DNA of 6,689 nt from contig JAGXHD010000110.1 of assembly GCA_024636395.1 (NCBI GenBank), positions 1-6,689 of the forward strand, given 5' to 3'. Below are positions 1 through 6,652 of this stretch, in pieces. Every line of letters starts with the position of its first letter. The first letter of the stretch is position 1. Both the position numbers and the translations under genes were made by a program. Origin of the DNA: Sulfitobacter sp. Lineage in GTDB: Bacteria > Pseudomonadota > Alphaproteobacteria > Rhodobacterales > Rhodobacteraceae. The notes below the pieces were generated by a model. The model saw only the letters and a list, made by a program, of their open reading frames with translations. It did not search any database and was not told the DNA's origin.

Positions 1-384
1 ATCCCGTCCGTCCGCGAACCCGTCGCATCTCTGTCAGGTGGGCAGCGCCAGACTGTAGCCATTGCGCGGTCGCTGTTGCTGGAACCGCAGATCATCATGC
101 TGGACGAGCCGACCGCCGCATTGGGTGTCGCGCAGACCGCAGAGGTGTTGAACCTGATCGAACGGGTGCGCGCACGCGGTCACGGCGTGATCCTGATCTC
201 GCATAATATGGAAGACGTCCGCGCGGTCGCCGACCGCATTGTGGTGCTGCGTTTGGGCAAGAACAACGGTGTCTATACCGCCGAGACATCACATCAGGAA
301 CTCGTCGCAGCCATCACGGGCGCGAATGAGAACTCCGTTTCGCGCCGCGCTGCGCGCAAACTCGAAGAAGTGGATCAGGGCTGA
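1..384 (+). CDS. Sugar ABC transporter ATP-binding protein, C-terminal part (5' end outside window)
   Basis: The reading frame is open from base 1, so about 127 C-terminal residues are present and the Walker A part is missing. Visible in order (window residue numbers) are the ABC signature LSGGQ (11-15), the Walker B and catalytic Glu segment IIMLDEPTAAL (31-41; Glu36), and the switch His in LISHN (His68). The sequence after Walker B, ALGVAQT, and the ending with VAAITGA resemble single-domain ATPases of the FrcA/XylG type, which energise CUT2-class sugar importers at the inner face of the membrane. The stop TGA overlaps the permease start by one base (TGATG), so the two are co-transcribed and probably translationally coupled. 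The downstream ribitol dehydrogenase and ribulokinase suggest a pentitol, probably ribitol, as substrate; that is inference. A TTG at 76 could be mistaken for a start but lies after the signature motif. Confidence 0.95.
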   Translation: MPSVREPVASLSGGQRQTVAIARSLLLEPQIIMLDEPTAALGVAQTAEVLNLIERVRARGHGVILISHNMEDVRAVADRIVVLRLGKNNGVYTAETSHQELVAAITGANENSVSRRAARKLEEVDQG

Positions 385-1640
385 TGGCACAGGATAGTCA
401 AACCAAAGCGACATCTGCTCGGCTCGATCAGGGTGACAGCCGCGTCCGCCACGATTCCGGGTTATCCGGCGCTTTACGTGGTTTCATCGATCGCGTCAGC
501 TCCGGCGATCTGGGAATGCTTCCAGTTATTATTGGCCTCGTGCTAATCTCTGTCGCATTCAGCTTGCTGAATCCGGTATTCTTAGCACCCGCCAACCTCG
601 TGAACGTACTTTTCGATGCTGCTGCTGTTGGCTTCATCGCACTAGGCGTGGTCTGCGTGCTTCTGCTGGGCGAAATCGACCTCTCGATCGGATCGATGAG
701 CGGCCTTTCTTCGGCTATCATCGGCGTCCTGTGGATCAACACGGGCCTGCCACTCGCGGTCGCCATCGCGGGGTCGCTGACTATGGGCGCTCTAGTCGGT
801 GTGATCTATGGATTCCTGCGTAACCGGTTCGAGATGCCGAGCTTCGTGGCAACGCTTTCCGGTCTGCTCGCTCTGCTTGGCCTTCAACTCTTTATTCTCG
901 GACCAACTGGATCGATTAACCTGCCATTCACCTCGCCTTTGGTGCGCTTCGGCCAGATCCTGATCATGCCTGCGTGGCTGTCCTATTTGGTCGCTATCCT
1001 ACCGGGTGTGCTGATCGTCGTCGGTGCGGTCCGTACCAACGCCAAACGTACGGCGGCGAACTTGTCTTCGGCAGGCATGAGCGTCGCGATCGCCAAGGCA
1101 GTCGTCTTAACCTTGGGACTCGTTTTCGCTGTCTACTATCTTGAACTCAGCCGCGGTGTGCCATGGATGTTTGGTGTATTCGTACTGTTTGTCGTCCTAT
1201 TGGACTATGCTCTCGTGCGGACGCAGTGGGGACGGTCAATGTTCGCCGTTGGAGGTAACGCTGAGGCCGCACGCCGGTCAGGCATCAATGTGCGGCGGAT
1301 CCGCATGTCCGCCTTCGTCGTCTGCTCAACTTTCGCAGCATTGGGCGGCGTTTTCGCTGCAGCGCGCCTCGCCTCTGCCAGCCAGCAGGCCGGGTCAGGC
1401 GATGTCAACCTAAACGCGATTGCCGCAGCCGTGATCGGGGGGACGTCCCTGTTCGGTGGCCGTGGTTCCGCGTGGTCTGCACTAATGGGTGTCCTTGTCA
1501 TCATGGCGATCTCGAACGGCCTGACATTGCTGAACCTCAGTTCCTCGTTGCGCTACATGATCACCGGTGCCGTTTTGGCGATTGCCGTCATTGTCGACAG
1601 TCTTGCCCGCAGATCCCGTGCCAGTCACGGCCGCGCCTAA
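384..1640 (+). CDS. Sugar (probably ribitol) ABC transporter permease, XylH/RbsC family
   Basis: This 418-residue integral membrane protein has a hydrophilic N-terminus of about 43 residues, then roughly ten hydrophobic segments, the first near 45-65 and the last near 388-406. Family landmarks of BPD_transp_2 (CUT2) permeases are clear: GEIDLSIGS (96-104), the cytoplasmic coupling region AVGGNAEAARRSGINV (288-303) that docks on the ATPase, and AAVIGGTSLFGGRGS (348-362) near the C-terminus. It is longer than RbsC-type permeases (about 320) and closer to XylH (about 390), with an extra central stretch around 180-260. The ATG overlaps the ATPase stop, and AGGG (377-380) lies only three bases upstream, so coupled initiation is likely. 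Substrate specificity cannot be read from the permease itself; ribitol is inferred from the genes that follow. The periplasmic binding protein is not in the window. Confidence 0.93.
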   Translation: MAQDSQTKATSARLDQGDSRVRHDSGLSGALRGFIDRVSSGDLGMLPVIIGLVLISVAFSLLNPVFLAPANLVNVLFDAAAVGFIALGVVCVLLLGEIDLSIGSMSGLSSAIIGVLWINTGLPLAVAIAGSLTMGALVGVIYGFLRNRFEMPSFVATLSGLLALLGLQLFILGPTGSINLPFTSPLVRFGQILIMPAWLSYLVAILPGVLIVVGAVRTNAKRTAANLSSAGMSVAIAKAVVLTLGLVFAVYYLELSRGVPWMFGVFVLFVVLLDYALVRTQWGRSMFAVGGNAEAARRSGINVRRIRMSAFVVCSTFAALGGVFAAARLASASQQAGSGDVNLNAIAAAVIGGTSLFGGRGSAWSALMGVLVIMAISNGLTLLNLSSSLRYMITGAVLAIAVIVDSLARRSRASHGRA

Positions 1641-1659
1641 ATCAGAGAAAGTTTTCAAC

Positions 1660-2388
1660 ATGTCGAGAACCATGCAAAATAAGTCCGCGGCCATTACCGG
1701 GGCCGCGTCGGGGATCGGGCTGGAATGCGCCCGCATTTTGATCGAGGAAGGTGCGCAGGTCGTGTTAATCGACCGCGCCGAGGATCGGTTGAATGCTCTG
1801 TGCAAAGAGCTGGGCGATAACGCCAAACCGCTGGTCATTGATCTGCTGGACGGCCCGCAAGTTAGCGGCATGGTCCCCAAGATCGAAGCATTAGTCGGAC
1901 CCCTAGATATCTTTCATGCCAATGCCGGTGCCTACGTTGGTGGCCCGGCTGCTGAGGGCGATCCTGACGTATGGGACCGGATGCTGAACCTTAATATCAA
2001 CGCCGCTTTCCGAAGCGTGCAGGCTGTCCTCCCCGGTATGATCGAGAGGAAAGCCGGGGACATAATCTTCACCAGTTCCGTTGCCGGTGTTGTGCCTGTC
2101 GTGTGGGAGCCTATCTACACCGCCTCGAAATTCGCAGTGCAGGCGTTCTTGCATGCTACACGCCGGCAGGTATCCCAATACGGCATCCGCATGGGTGCCG
2201 TCCTCCCGGGGCCAGTTGTCACAGCTTTGCTGGATGACTGGCCGACGGAAAAGATGGAAGAGGCGCTAGCCAATGGATCGCTGATGCAACCGCGTGAGGT
2301 AGCCGAAGCAGTGTTGTTCATGCTGACAAGACCACGCGGCGTTGTCATTCGCGACATGGTCATTCTACCTAACAGCGTTGATCTTTGA
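1660..2388 (+). CDS. rbtD: Ribitol 2-dehydrogenase (SDR family)
   Basis: The 242-residue protein oxidises ribitol to D-ribulose with NAD+ (EC 1.1.1.56) in the cytoplasm. It is a classical short-chain dehydrogenase: TGAASGIG cofactor loop (13-20), Asp38 after the second strand favouring NAD+ over NADP+, HANAG (86-90), Asn112, Ser140, and the catalytic pair Tyr153/Lys157 (YTASK). Long stretches match what I recall of the Klebsiella ribitol dehydrogenase, including AEGDPDVWDR, LNINAAFR, VYTASK-like YTASKFAVQAF, VLPGPVVTALLDDWP and the C-terminal VILPNSVDL, so the substrate call is stronger than for a generic SDR. The ATG at 1660 is chosen: it gives the usual family length, lies 19 bases after the permease stop, and has a weak AGAGAAAG ribosome site eight bases upstream. 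A longer frame from 1567 would overlap the permease. The ATG at 1672 is a less likely alternative start. Confidence 0.93.
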   Translation: MSRTMQNKSAAITGAASGIGLECARILIEEGAQVVLIDRAEDRLNALCKELGDNAKPLVIDLLDGPQVSGMVPKIEALVGPLDIFHANAGAYVGGPAAEGDPDVWDRMLNLNINAAFRSVQAVLPGMIERKAGDIIFTSSVAGVVPVVWEPIYTASKFAVQAFLHATRRQVSQYGIRMGAVLPGPVVTALLDDWPTEKMEEALANGSLMQPREVAEAVLFMLTRPRGVVIRDMVILPNSVDL

Positions 2389-2412
2389 TCAGTCGAGCAG
2401 AAAGAGATCATC

Positions 2413-4044
2413 ATGAATCAGACTTCAGACGGTGAGAGCAGCTACCTGCTTGGCATTGATGTTGGTACCGGCAGCGCGCGTGCCGGCGTGTTTACGACAG
2501 ACGGCAAGCTGGTTGCGATGGACAGCGGCACCATCGAGATGCACCGGGAGGGTGATTTCGTGGAGCAGTCCAGTGAGGACATCTGGCAAGCGGTTGTGAG
2601 TGCCGTCCGAGGTGCTGTCGGCAAGGCCAACATTGCGCCGAAAAACCTACGCGGGATTGGCTTTGATGCGACCTGTTCACTGGTCGTGTTGGGAGAAAAT
2701 GGTGTTCCGTTGCCTGTGGGCGACGCCGACCACCCGGAACGAAACATCATGGTCTGGATGGATCACCGCGCGCTGGATCAGGCTGAGCGGATCAATGCGA
2801 CAGGCCACGGGGTCCTTGACTATGTCGGCGGTCGAATATCTCCCGAGATGGAAACGCCGAAGCTGCTATGGCTGAAGGAGAACCGCCCCGACGTCTATGC
2901 GGCGGCGTGGCAGTTCATGGATCTGGCGGACTACCTGACGTGGCGGGCCACGGGCGATCTGGCCCGTTCCATCTGTACCGTCACTTGCAAGTGGACCTAC
3001 CTCGGCCACGAGAACCGCTGGGATCCAGACTATTTTCAAACCATCGGCTTGAGTGATCTGGCGGAAGATGGATTCCAACGCATCGGGACGAACATCGTAG
3101 CAGCCGGCACGGCCCTCGGATCCGGCCTGACTGCACAGGCGGCCGGTGATTTCGGATTGGTTGCAGGAACCCCAATTGCTGCGGGTCTGATTGACGCTCA
3201 TGCTGGTGGCATTGGATCTGTAGGAGCAGAGGGTGGCGGCGGCGCGACCGCCAATCTGGCTTATGTTTTTGGTACATCATCTTGCACCATGACCAGCACG
3301 GCCGAACCTGTGTTCGTGCCTGGCGTGTGGGGGCCATATTACTCGGCTATGGTGCCAGGCCTTTGGCTCAACGAAGGCGGACAATCGGCGGCGGGTGCGG
3401 CTATCGAACAATTGTTGCTGCTTCATCCGATGGCAGCCGAAGCCGGTGCTTTAGCCGCGGAGGCTGAGATGTCGCTCCCTGCCTGGCTGGCACAGCAGGC
3501 AGAGGACAGGCTCGCAGGGTTCGAAAGTGCCGGAAGCCTAGCGGGACGGATCCATGTCGTGCCGGAGTTTCTTGGAAACCGTGCGCCCTTTGCCGATCCT
3601 AACACGCGGGCTGTCGTTGCCGGCCTCGGCATGGCGCGCGATCTTGATAGTCTGGTCTCTCTATACATCGCGGGTCTGTGCGGGATTGGCTATGGCTTGC
3701 GTCAGATCATTGCTGCGCAAGACAAGGCTGGGGCACCAGTAGAGCGGATTATCATCAGCGGCGGTGCTGGGCGCAGTGATATGGTGCGCCAACTTCTGGC
3801 AGATGCGACCGGCGTGGAATTGACGGCTCCACAAACGGAAGAGCCTGTCCTGCTGGGCGCTGCCATCCTCGCCAGTGTCGCCGCCGGGCTTCATGCGGAT
3901 ATGGCAACGGCCATGGCCGGAATGTCGTCGTTCTCAGGGAAATTTAAGCCACAGGGTGGCGATATTCGAGACTTGCACGATGCTCGTTTTGAAATTTTCG
4001 AGCAGTTTCAATCGGTGGCGCGTCAGGCTGCAATGGCTCGGTAG
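2413..4044 (+). CDS. rbtK: D-ribulokinase, FGGY carbohydrate kinase family
   Basis: The protein (543 residues) phosphorylates D-ribulose with ATP to D-ribulose 5-phosphate (EC 2.7.1.47), the second step of ribitol breakdown. The FGGY N-terminal domain opens with the phosphate loop GIDVGTGSARAGVF (14-27). DATCSLV (85-91) contains the TCSLV signature that I recall as typical of D-ribulokinases within the family, and WMDHR is at 115-119. The catalytic base is Asp261 in LIDAHAGG. The C-terminal domain has FGTSSC (286-291) and the nucleotide-binding SGGAGRS (449-455), followed by EEPVLLGAA. Length fits the ribulokinase branch (about 540-550). The ATG at 2413 lies 24 bases after rbtD with a good AGAAAGAGA ribosome site five bases upstream. 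Position straight after rbtD supports D-ribulose rather than L-ribulose or xylulose as substrate. The symbol follows Klebsiella usage. It appears to be the last gene of the operon. Confidence 0.92.
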   Translation: MNQTSDGESSYLLGIDVGTGSARAGVFTTDGKLVAMDSGTIEMHREGDFVEQSSEDIWQAVVSAVRGAVGKANIAPKNLRGIGFDATCSLVVLGENGVPLPVGDADHPERNIMVWMDHRALDQAERINATGHGVLDYVGGRISPEMETPKLLWLKENRPDVYAAAWQFMDLADYLTWRATGDLARSICTVTCKWTYLGHENRWDPDYFQTIGLSDLAEDGFQRIGTNIVAAGTALGSGLTAQAAGDFGLVAGTPIAAGLIDAHAGGIGSVGAEGGGGATANLAYVFGTSSCTMTSTAEPVFVPGVWGPYYSAMVPGLWLNEGGQSAAGAAIEQLLLLHPMAAEAGALAAEAEMSLPAWLAQQAEDRLAGFESAGSLAGRIHVVPEFLGNRAPFADPNTRAVVAGLGMARDLDSLVSLYIAGLCGIGYGLRQIIAAQDKAGAPVERIIISGGAGRSDMVRQLLADATGVELTAPQTEEPVLLGAAILASVAAGLHADMATAMAGMSSFSGKFKPQGGDIRDLHDARFEIFEQFQSVARQAAMAR

Positions 4045-4143
4045 AATATGTATCAATTCAACTTTTTAGCGTAACGTCGCCATTGCGAACTAAGCCTATT
4101 GCTCACGGCTATTTTGCGCAGCAATCACAACTAAGCTCACCAG

Positions 4144-4171
4144 AAAAAATCACTCAGACGATTGGTCTGAG
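4144..4171 (-). terminator. Probable Rho-independent terminator for the tetR-family gene
   Basis: The arms CTCAGAC (4153-4159) and GTCTGAG (4165-4171) form a perfect 7-bp stem with a 5-base loop. On the minus strand the stem is followed two bases later by ATTTTTT (complement of 4144-4150). It lies about 80 bases beyond the stop of the minus-strand regulator. The stem is short and only moderately GC-rich, so termination may be partial. On the plus strand no T-run follows, so it would not be an intrinsic terminator for the ribitol operon. Confidence 0.6.
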
Positions 4172-4249
4172 CGAGATAGCCTTGAAGGGTGAAACCGTTG
4201 AAATTGACGCTTCAGATGATCTTCAGAACAATCGCTAATGTTGTATCGC

Positions 4250-4858
4250 CTATATATCTTGGTCCAGAAGGACCTGAAGCGAGGCGCCGACGGTGCGCGC
4301 AATCTCGTTTCGTGAGAGGCCAGTGATCAGCGGAACTTCGACCATGTTCCGCGTCAGAACAAGCCCCATGAGCAGCGAAATCGCCAAGCCTGCGCGTTTA
4401 GCGGCCTCTTCGCCATTTCCAAACTTTGGTCCGATGTCCTCCAATAGTCGGGTTTGTACAAACCGGGCCAACTGTTCCGCCGCATATGGCGACGATGCTG
4501 CCCCTCGTAAGGTTGCCATCAAAGGTTCGACATCGGCCCCTTCCTCCCACAGACTGAGAAATGTGTACGTCAGATTCTGACCGAGGGTCTCGCGTGGGCC
4601 GTCGAAGGCTGATGCAAAGCGTTCTTGCATATCGTCAGAAAGTGCGAGGCTCGCGGCAAAGAGTCCGTCTTTCGACTTGTATAATTGCATGACCAGTGCG
4701 GGATCTACACCGGCATCCCCAGCCACCTTGCGGATGGAAGTGGCTTCGTATCCGTCTTGTGCAAATCGAGCTTGCGCTGCCCGCAGGACCTCATCGCGGG
4801 TTGTACTGGTTCCGGTTCTGCGTCCCGGACGGCGTATACTGTCCTGATTTTTAGTCAT
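4250..4858 (-). CDS. TetR/AcrR-family transcriptional regulator
   Basis: The protein has 202 residues. A basic N-terminal tail (RRPGRRTG, 9-16) precedes a typical TetR helix-turn-helix domain at about 20-67: RDEVLRAAQARFAQDGYEATS, then IRKVAGDAGVDPALVMQLYKSKDGLF, with the recognition helix around 51-60. The rest is the variable, all-helical ligand-binding and dimerisation domain, from which no ligand can be read. The ATG at 4858 is preferred over an in-frame TTG at 4873 because GGGAGA (complement of 4866-4871) sits seven bases upstream of it; the TTG would lie upstream of that site. The gene is divergent from the hydrolase at 5057 and convergent with the ribulokinase. That arrangement usually means the regulator controls its own gene and the divergent one, probably through the inverted repeats at 4881-4922. 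A role in ribitol control is possible but not indicated by position. Confidence 0.9.
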   Translation of the reverse strand: MTKNQDSIRRPGRRTGTSTTRDEVLRAAQARFAQDGYEATSIRKVAGDAGVDPALVMQLYKSKDGLFAASLALSDDMQERFASAFDGPRETLGQNLTYTFLSLWEEGADVEPLMATLRGAASSPYAAEQLARFVQTRLLEDIGPKFGNGEEAAKRAGLAISLLMGLVLTRNMVEVPLITGLSRNEIARTVGASLQVLLDQDI

Positions 4859-4865
4859 TAATCTA

Positions 4866-4871
4866 TCTCCC
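4866..4871 (-). promoter_or_regulatory. Ribosome binding site that decides the tetR-family start
   Basis: GGGAGA on the minus strand lies seven bases before ATG 4858. It overlaps the codons that would follow the alternative TTG start at 4873, so it argues for the shorter 202-residue protein. Confidence 0.7.
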
Positions 4872-4880
4872 AAAAATAAC

Positions 4881-4894
4881 TCAACGACTGTTGA
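4881..4894. promoter_or_regulatory. Palindrome TCAAC-GACT-GTTGA, possible TetR-family operator half of a compound site
   Basis: This is a perfect 5-bp inverted repeat with a 4-base centre, a size and shape common for TetR-family operators. It shares its right arm (GTTGA, 4890-4894) with the larger inverted repeat at 4890-4922, giving three copies of the same half-site in 42 bases. It lies 23 bases upstream of the regulator start, where a bound dimer would block transcription or early elongation. Function is inferred. Confidence 0.45.
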
Positions 4895-4922
4895 TTTATT
4901 TGGTGCACCTCATTAAATCAAC
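4890..4922. promoter_or_regulatory. Nested inverted repeat with symmetric promoter-like hexamers; candidate operator of the divergent tetR/hydrolase pair
   Basis: Perfect 9-bp arms GTTGATTTA (4890-4898) and TAAATCAAC (4914-4922) flank a 15-base spacer. The spacer contains the 8-bp palindrome GGTGCACC (4902-4909), almost concentric with the arms. Because of the symmetry each strand reads TTGATT, 16-17 bases, then TTAAAT/TAAATC, an acceptable though imperfect sigma-70-like promoter in both directions. A dimer bound here would cover both promoters at once. On the plus strand this would put the hydrolase transcript start roughly 130 bases upstream of its ATG. Which repeat the regulator actually binds cannot be told from sequence. 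Confidence 0.6.
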
Positions 4923-5056
4923 ATGCGTAGAGTTTACGATAAGCCGTCCAGTTACTCCAGCCCCTTGAGCTGAATTCTGCGAAACGGACAACCGCCGCCG
5001 CCCTAACATGCGCACCTGCAGACGAGGGGAAGCGGCTATATGGAAAGGAAGATGCT

Positions 5057-6652
5057 ATGAAAGATTTCACTTTTGCCAATCAGCCTGCCCTCCCGGATGA
5101 AGCCGGGAGCAATGGCTTGTTCAGCGGCTTTGCCCCTGGCACCGTAACGTTGCCCAAGGGCTTTCGCGTTGATACGAAGTTCGCGCCGCTGCCAGTAGAT
5201 ATCACCCTAGATAAGGACGTCGCCGTGCAACTGCGCGACGGCACAACGATCTACACTGATGTGTTTCGTCCGGTCACGGACGAACCCGTGCCGGTGATCG
5301 TCGCATGGAGCCCTTACGGTAAGAGCCGCGGCAGCGCCCCGCAGTACTGCGACCTTCTGGGATTTTTGGGTATGGACACAGGCATGTTGTCCGGCCTGCA
5401 CAAGTTCGAGGGCCCCGATCCCGCTTACTGGTGCGCCAAGGGCTATGCCCTTTGCCAGCCCGACCCGCGTGGCACCTATAACTCCGAAGGGGATGCCCGC
5501 TGGTGGACTAGGCAAGAAGGTAAAGATTTCCACGATCTTGTAGAATGGTGCGGCACGCAGGAGTGGAGCAACGGTAAGGTTGGTGCCTCAGGCAACTCCT
5601 ACCTTTGCGTCTCGCAGTGGTTTATGGCCGCCGAACGCCCCGCGCATCTGGCCGCCATCGCCCCTTGGGAAGGAATGTCCGACATCTACCGCGATCTTAC
5701 CATGCGCGGCGGCATCCCAGACTATGGGTTCTCCGAGAGAATGCGGGCATCCTTTACCGGCAAGAGCTTGCGGGAAGATCTGGTCCTCGACACGGAAAAT
5801 CACCCGCTGCATGACGCCCTCTGGGAGCAGCGCGTTCCCCTATTCAGCCAAATCGAAGTGCCAGCATATGTTGTCGCAAGCTATTCCAATTCGATCCACA
5901 CACCTGGCACATTCCGGGGTTGGCGCGAGATGGGATCCCAGCAGAAGTGGCTGCGGATCCATAACACAATGGAATGGCCGGACTACTATATCGACGCTCA
6001 CCAAGACGATCTTGCGAAGTTCTTCGATCGCTATTTGAAGGGCTTCGAAAATGGTTGGGAGGACACGCCTACCGTGCGCTACACGCTGCATGACTTGGAG
6101 GGAAATGACCGTACGAATCTCGCCGCAGCACAGTTCCCGCCCGAACAGGCTGTGGCTGAGCGCTACTACCTCGACGCCGCAAGCAAAGAGCTGATGACAG
6201 AGGTGCCCGCCTCGGCAAAGACTAGCTATGACGCAACTACGCCAGAGGGTCAGGTTCAGTTCTCCATGACGGTCAGTAACGAGACGGCTTTCGTAGGCTA
6301 CCCTAAGCTGCGGCTCTATGCAGAGGCCGAGGGGGCTGACGACATGGATATCTTTGTCCTCCTGCAGAAGCTGGATGCCAAAGGGAAGGTGCTCGAACAA
6401 ATTACGGTTCCAAACAAGGGACCGCAGATGCAGGCCATTACCAGCGACGGTGCATCGATCCTCTGCTACAAAGGCTCCAATAGCCGCCTGCGTGCTTCTC
6501 TGCGGCATTTGGACGAAGATAAGAGCACCAACGACGTGCCAGTCCACAGTTTTGATCGCGTGGAAAAACTCTCGCCGGGAGAGATTGTTTCTTTGGATTT
6601 CGAGCTCTTCCCGCTGGGCTTGGTTCTTTATCCGGGGGAGACACTTCAACTA
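5057..6652 (+). CDS. CocE/NonD (X-Pro dipeptidyl-peptidase S15-like) hydrolase, 3' end missing
   Basis: There are 532 genuine residues; the frame then runs into adapter sequence, so the true C-terminus is lost. No signal peptide is visible, so it is probably cytoplasmic. The S15-type alpha/beta-hydrolase domain spans about 50-325: RDGTTIYTDVFRP (60-72), oxyanion-type SPYGK (85-89), PDPRGTYNSEG (135-145), and the nucleophile elbow GASGNSY with Ser178. A PepX_C-like beta-sandwich follows from about 336. Family members hydrolyse esters or amides (cocaine esterase, glutaryl-acylase, acyl-amino compounds); the substrate here is unknown. The usual GWYD and GPWTH segments, which supply Asp and His in CocE, read as ASYSNSIHTPGT (274-285) and IHNTMEWPDYY (301-311), so the triad is altered or relocated. 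The ATG has a strong AAGGAAG site five bases upstream. It is divergent from the TetR-family gene, its probable regulator. Relatives commonly continue some tens of residues further. Confidence 0.88.

Noticed and set aside
1567..1659. In-frame upstream extension of ribitol dehydrogenase by 31 residues
   Set aside because: It would overlap the permease by over 70 bases, adds residues unlike the SDR fold, and the ATG at 1660 gives the usual family length.
4098..4125. Inverted repeat ATTGCT / AGCAAT downstream of the kinase
   Set aside because: Only 6 bp with a 16-base loop and no T-run, so it is not a convincing terminator.
4044..4238. Open frame of about 65 codons in the gap between kinase and regulator (plus strand, ending TAA at 4236)
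   Set aside because: It has no ATG/GTG start with a ribosome site (only a TTG at 4083), no recognisable motif, and is of a length expected by chance.
4859..4873. Five-residue N-terminal extension of the TetR-family protein from a TTG codon
   Set aside because: The GGGAGA ribosome site lies inside this extension and is properly spaced for ATG 4858.
4923..4973. Possible 16-residue leader peptide before the hydrolase (ATG 4923, TGA 4971)
   Set aside because: No ribosome site, its ATG would lie at or before the predicted transcript start, and there is no attenuator-like codon run or hairpin.
5840..6649. Long antisense open frame opposite the hydrolase
   Set aside because: The plus strand encodes a clear family member across this whole stretch; the antisense product has no recognisable domain and is a by-product of codon bias.
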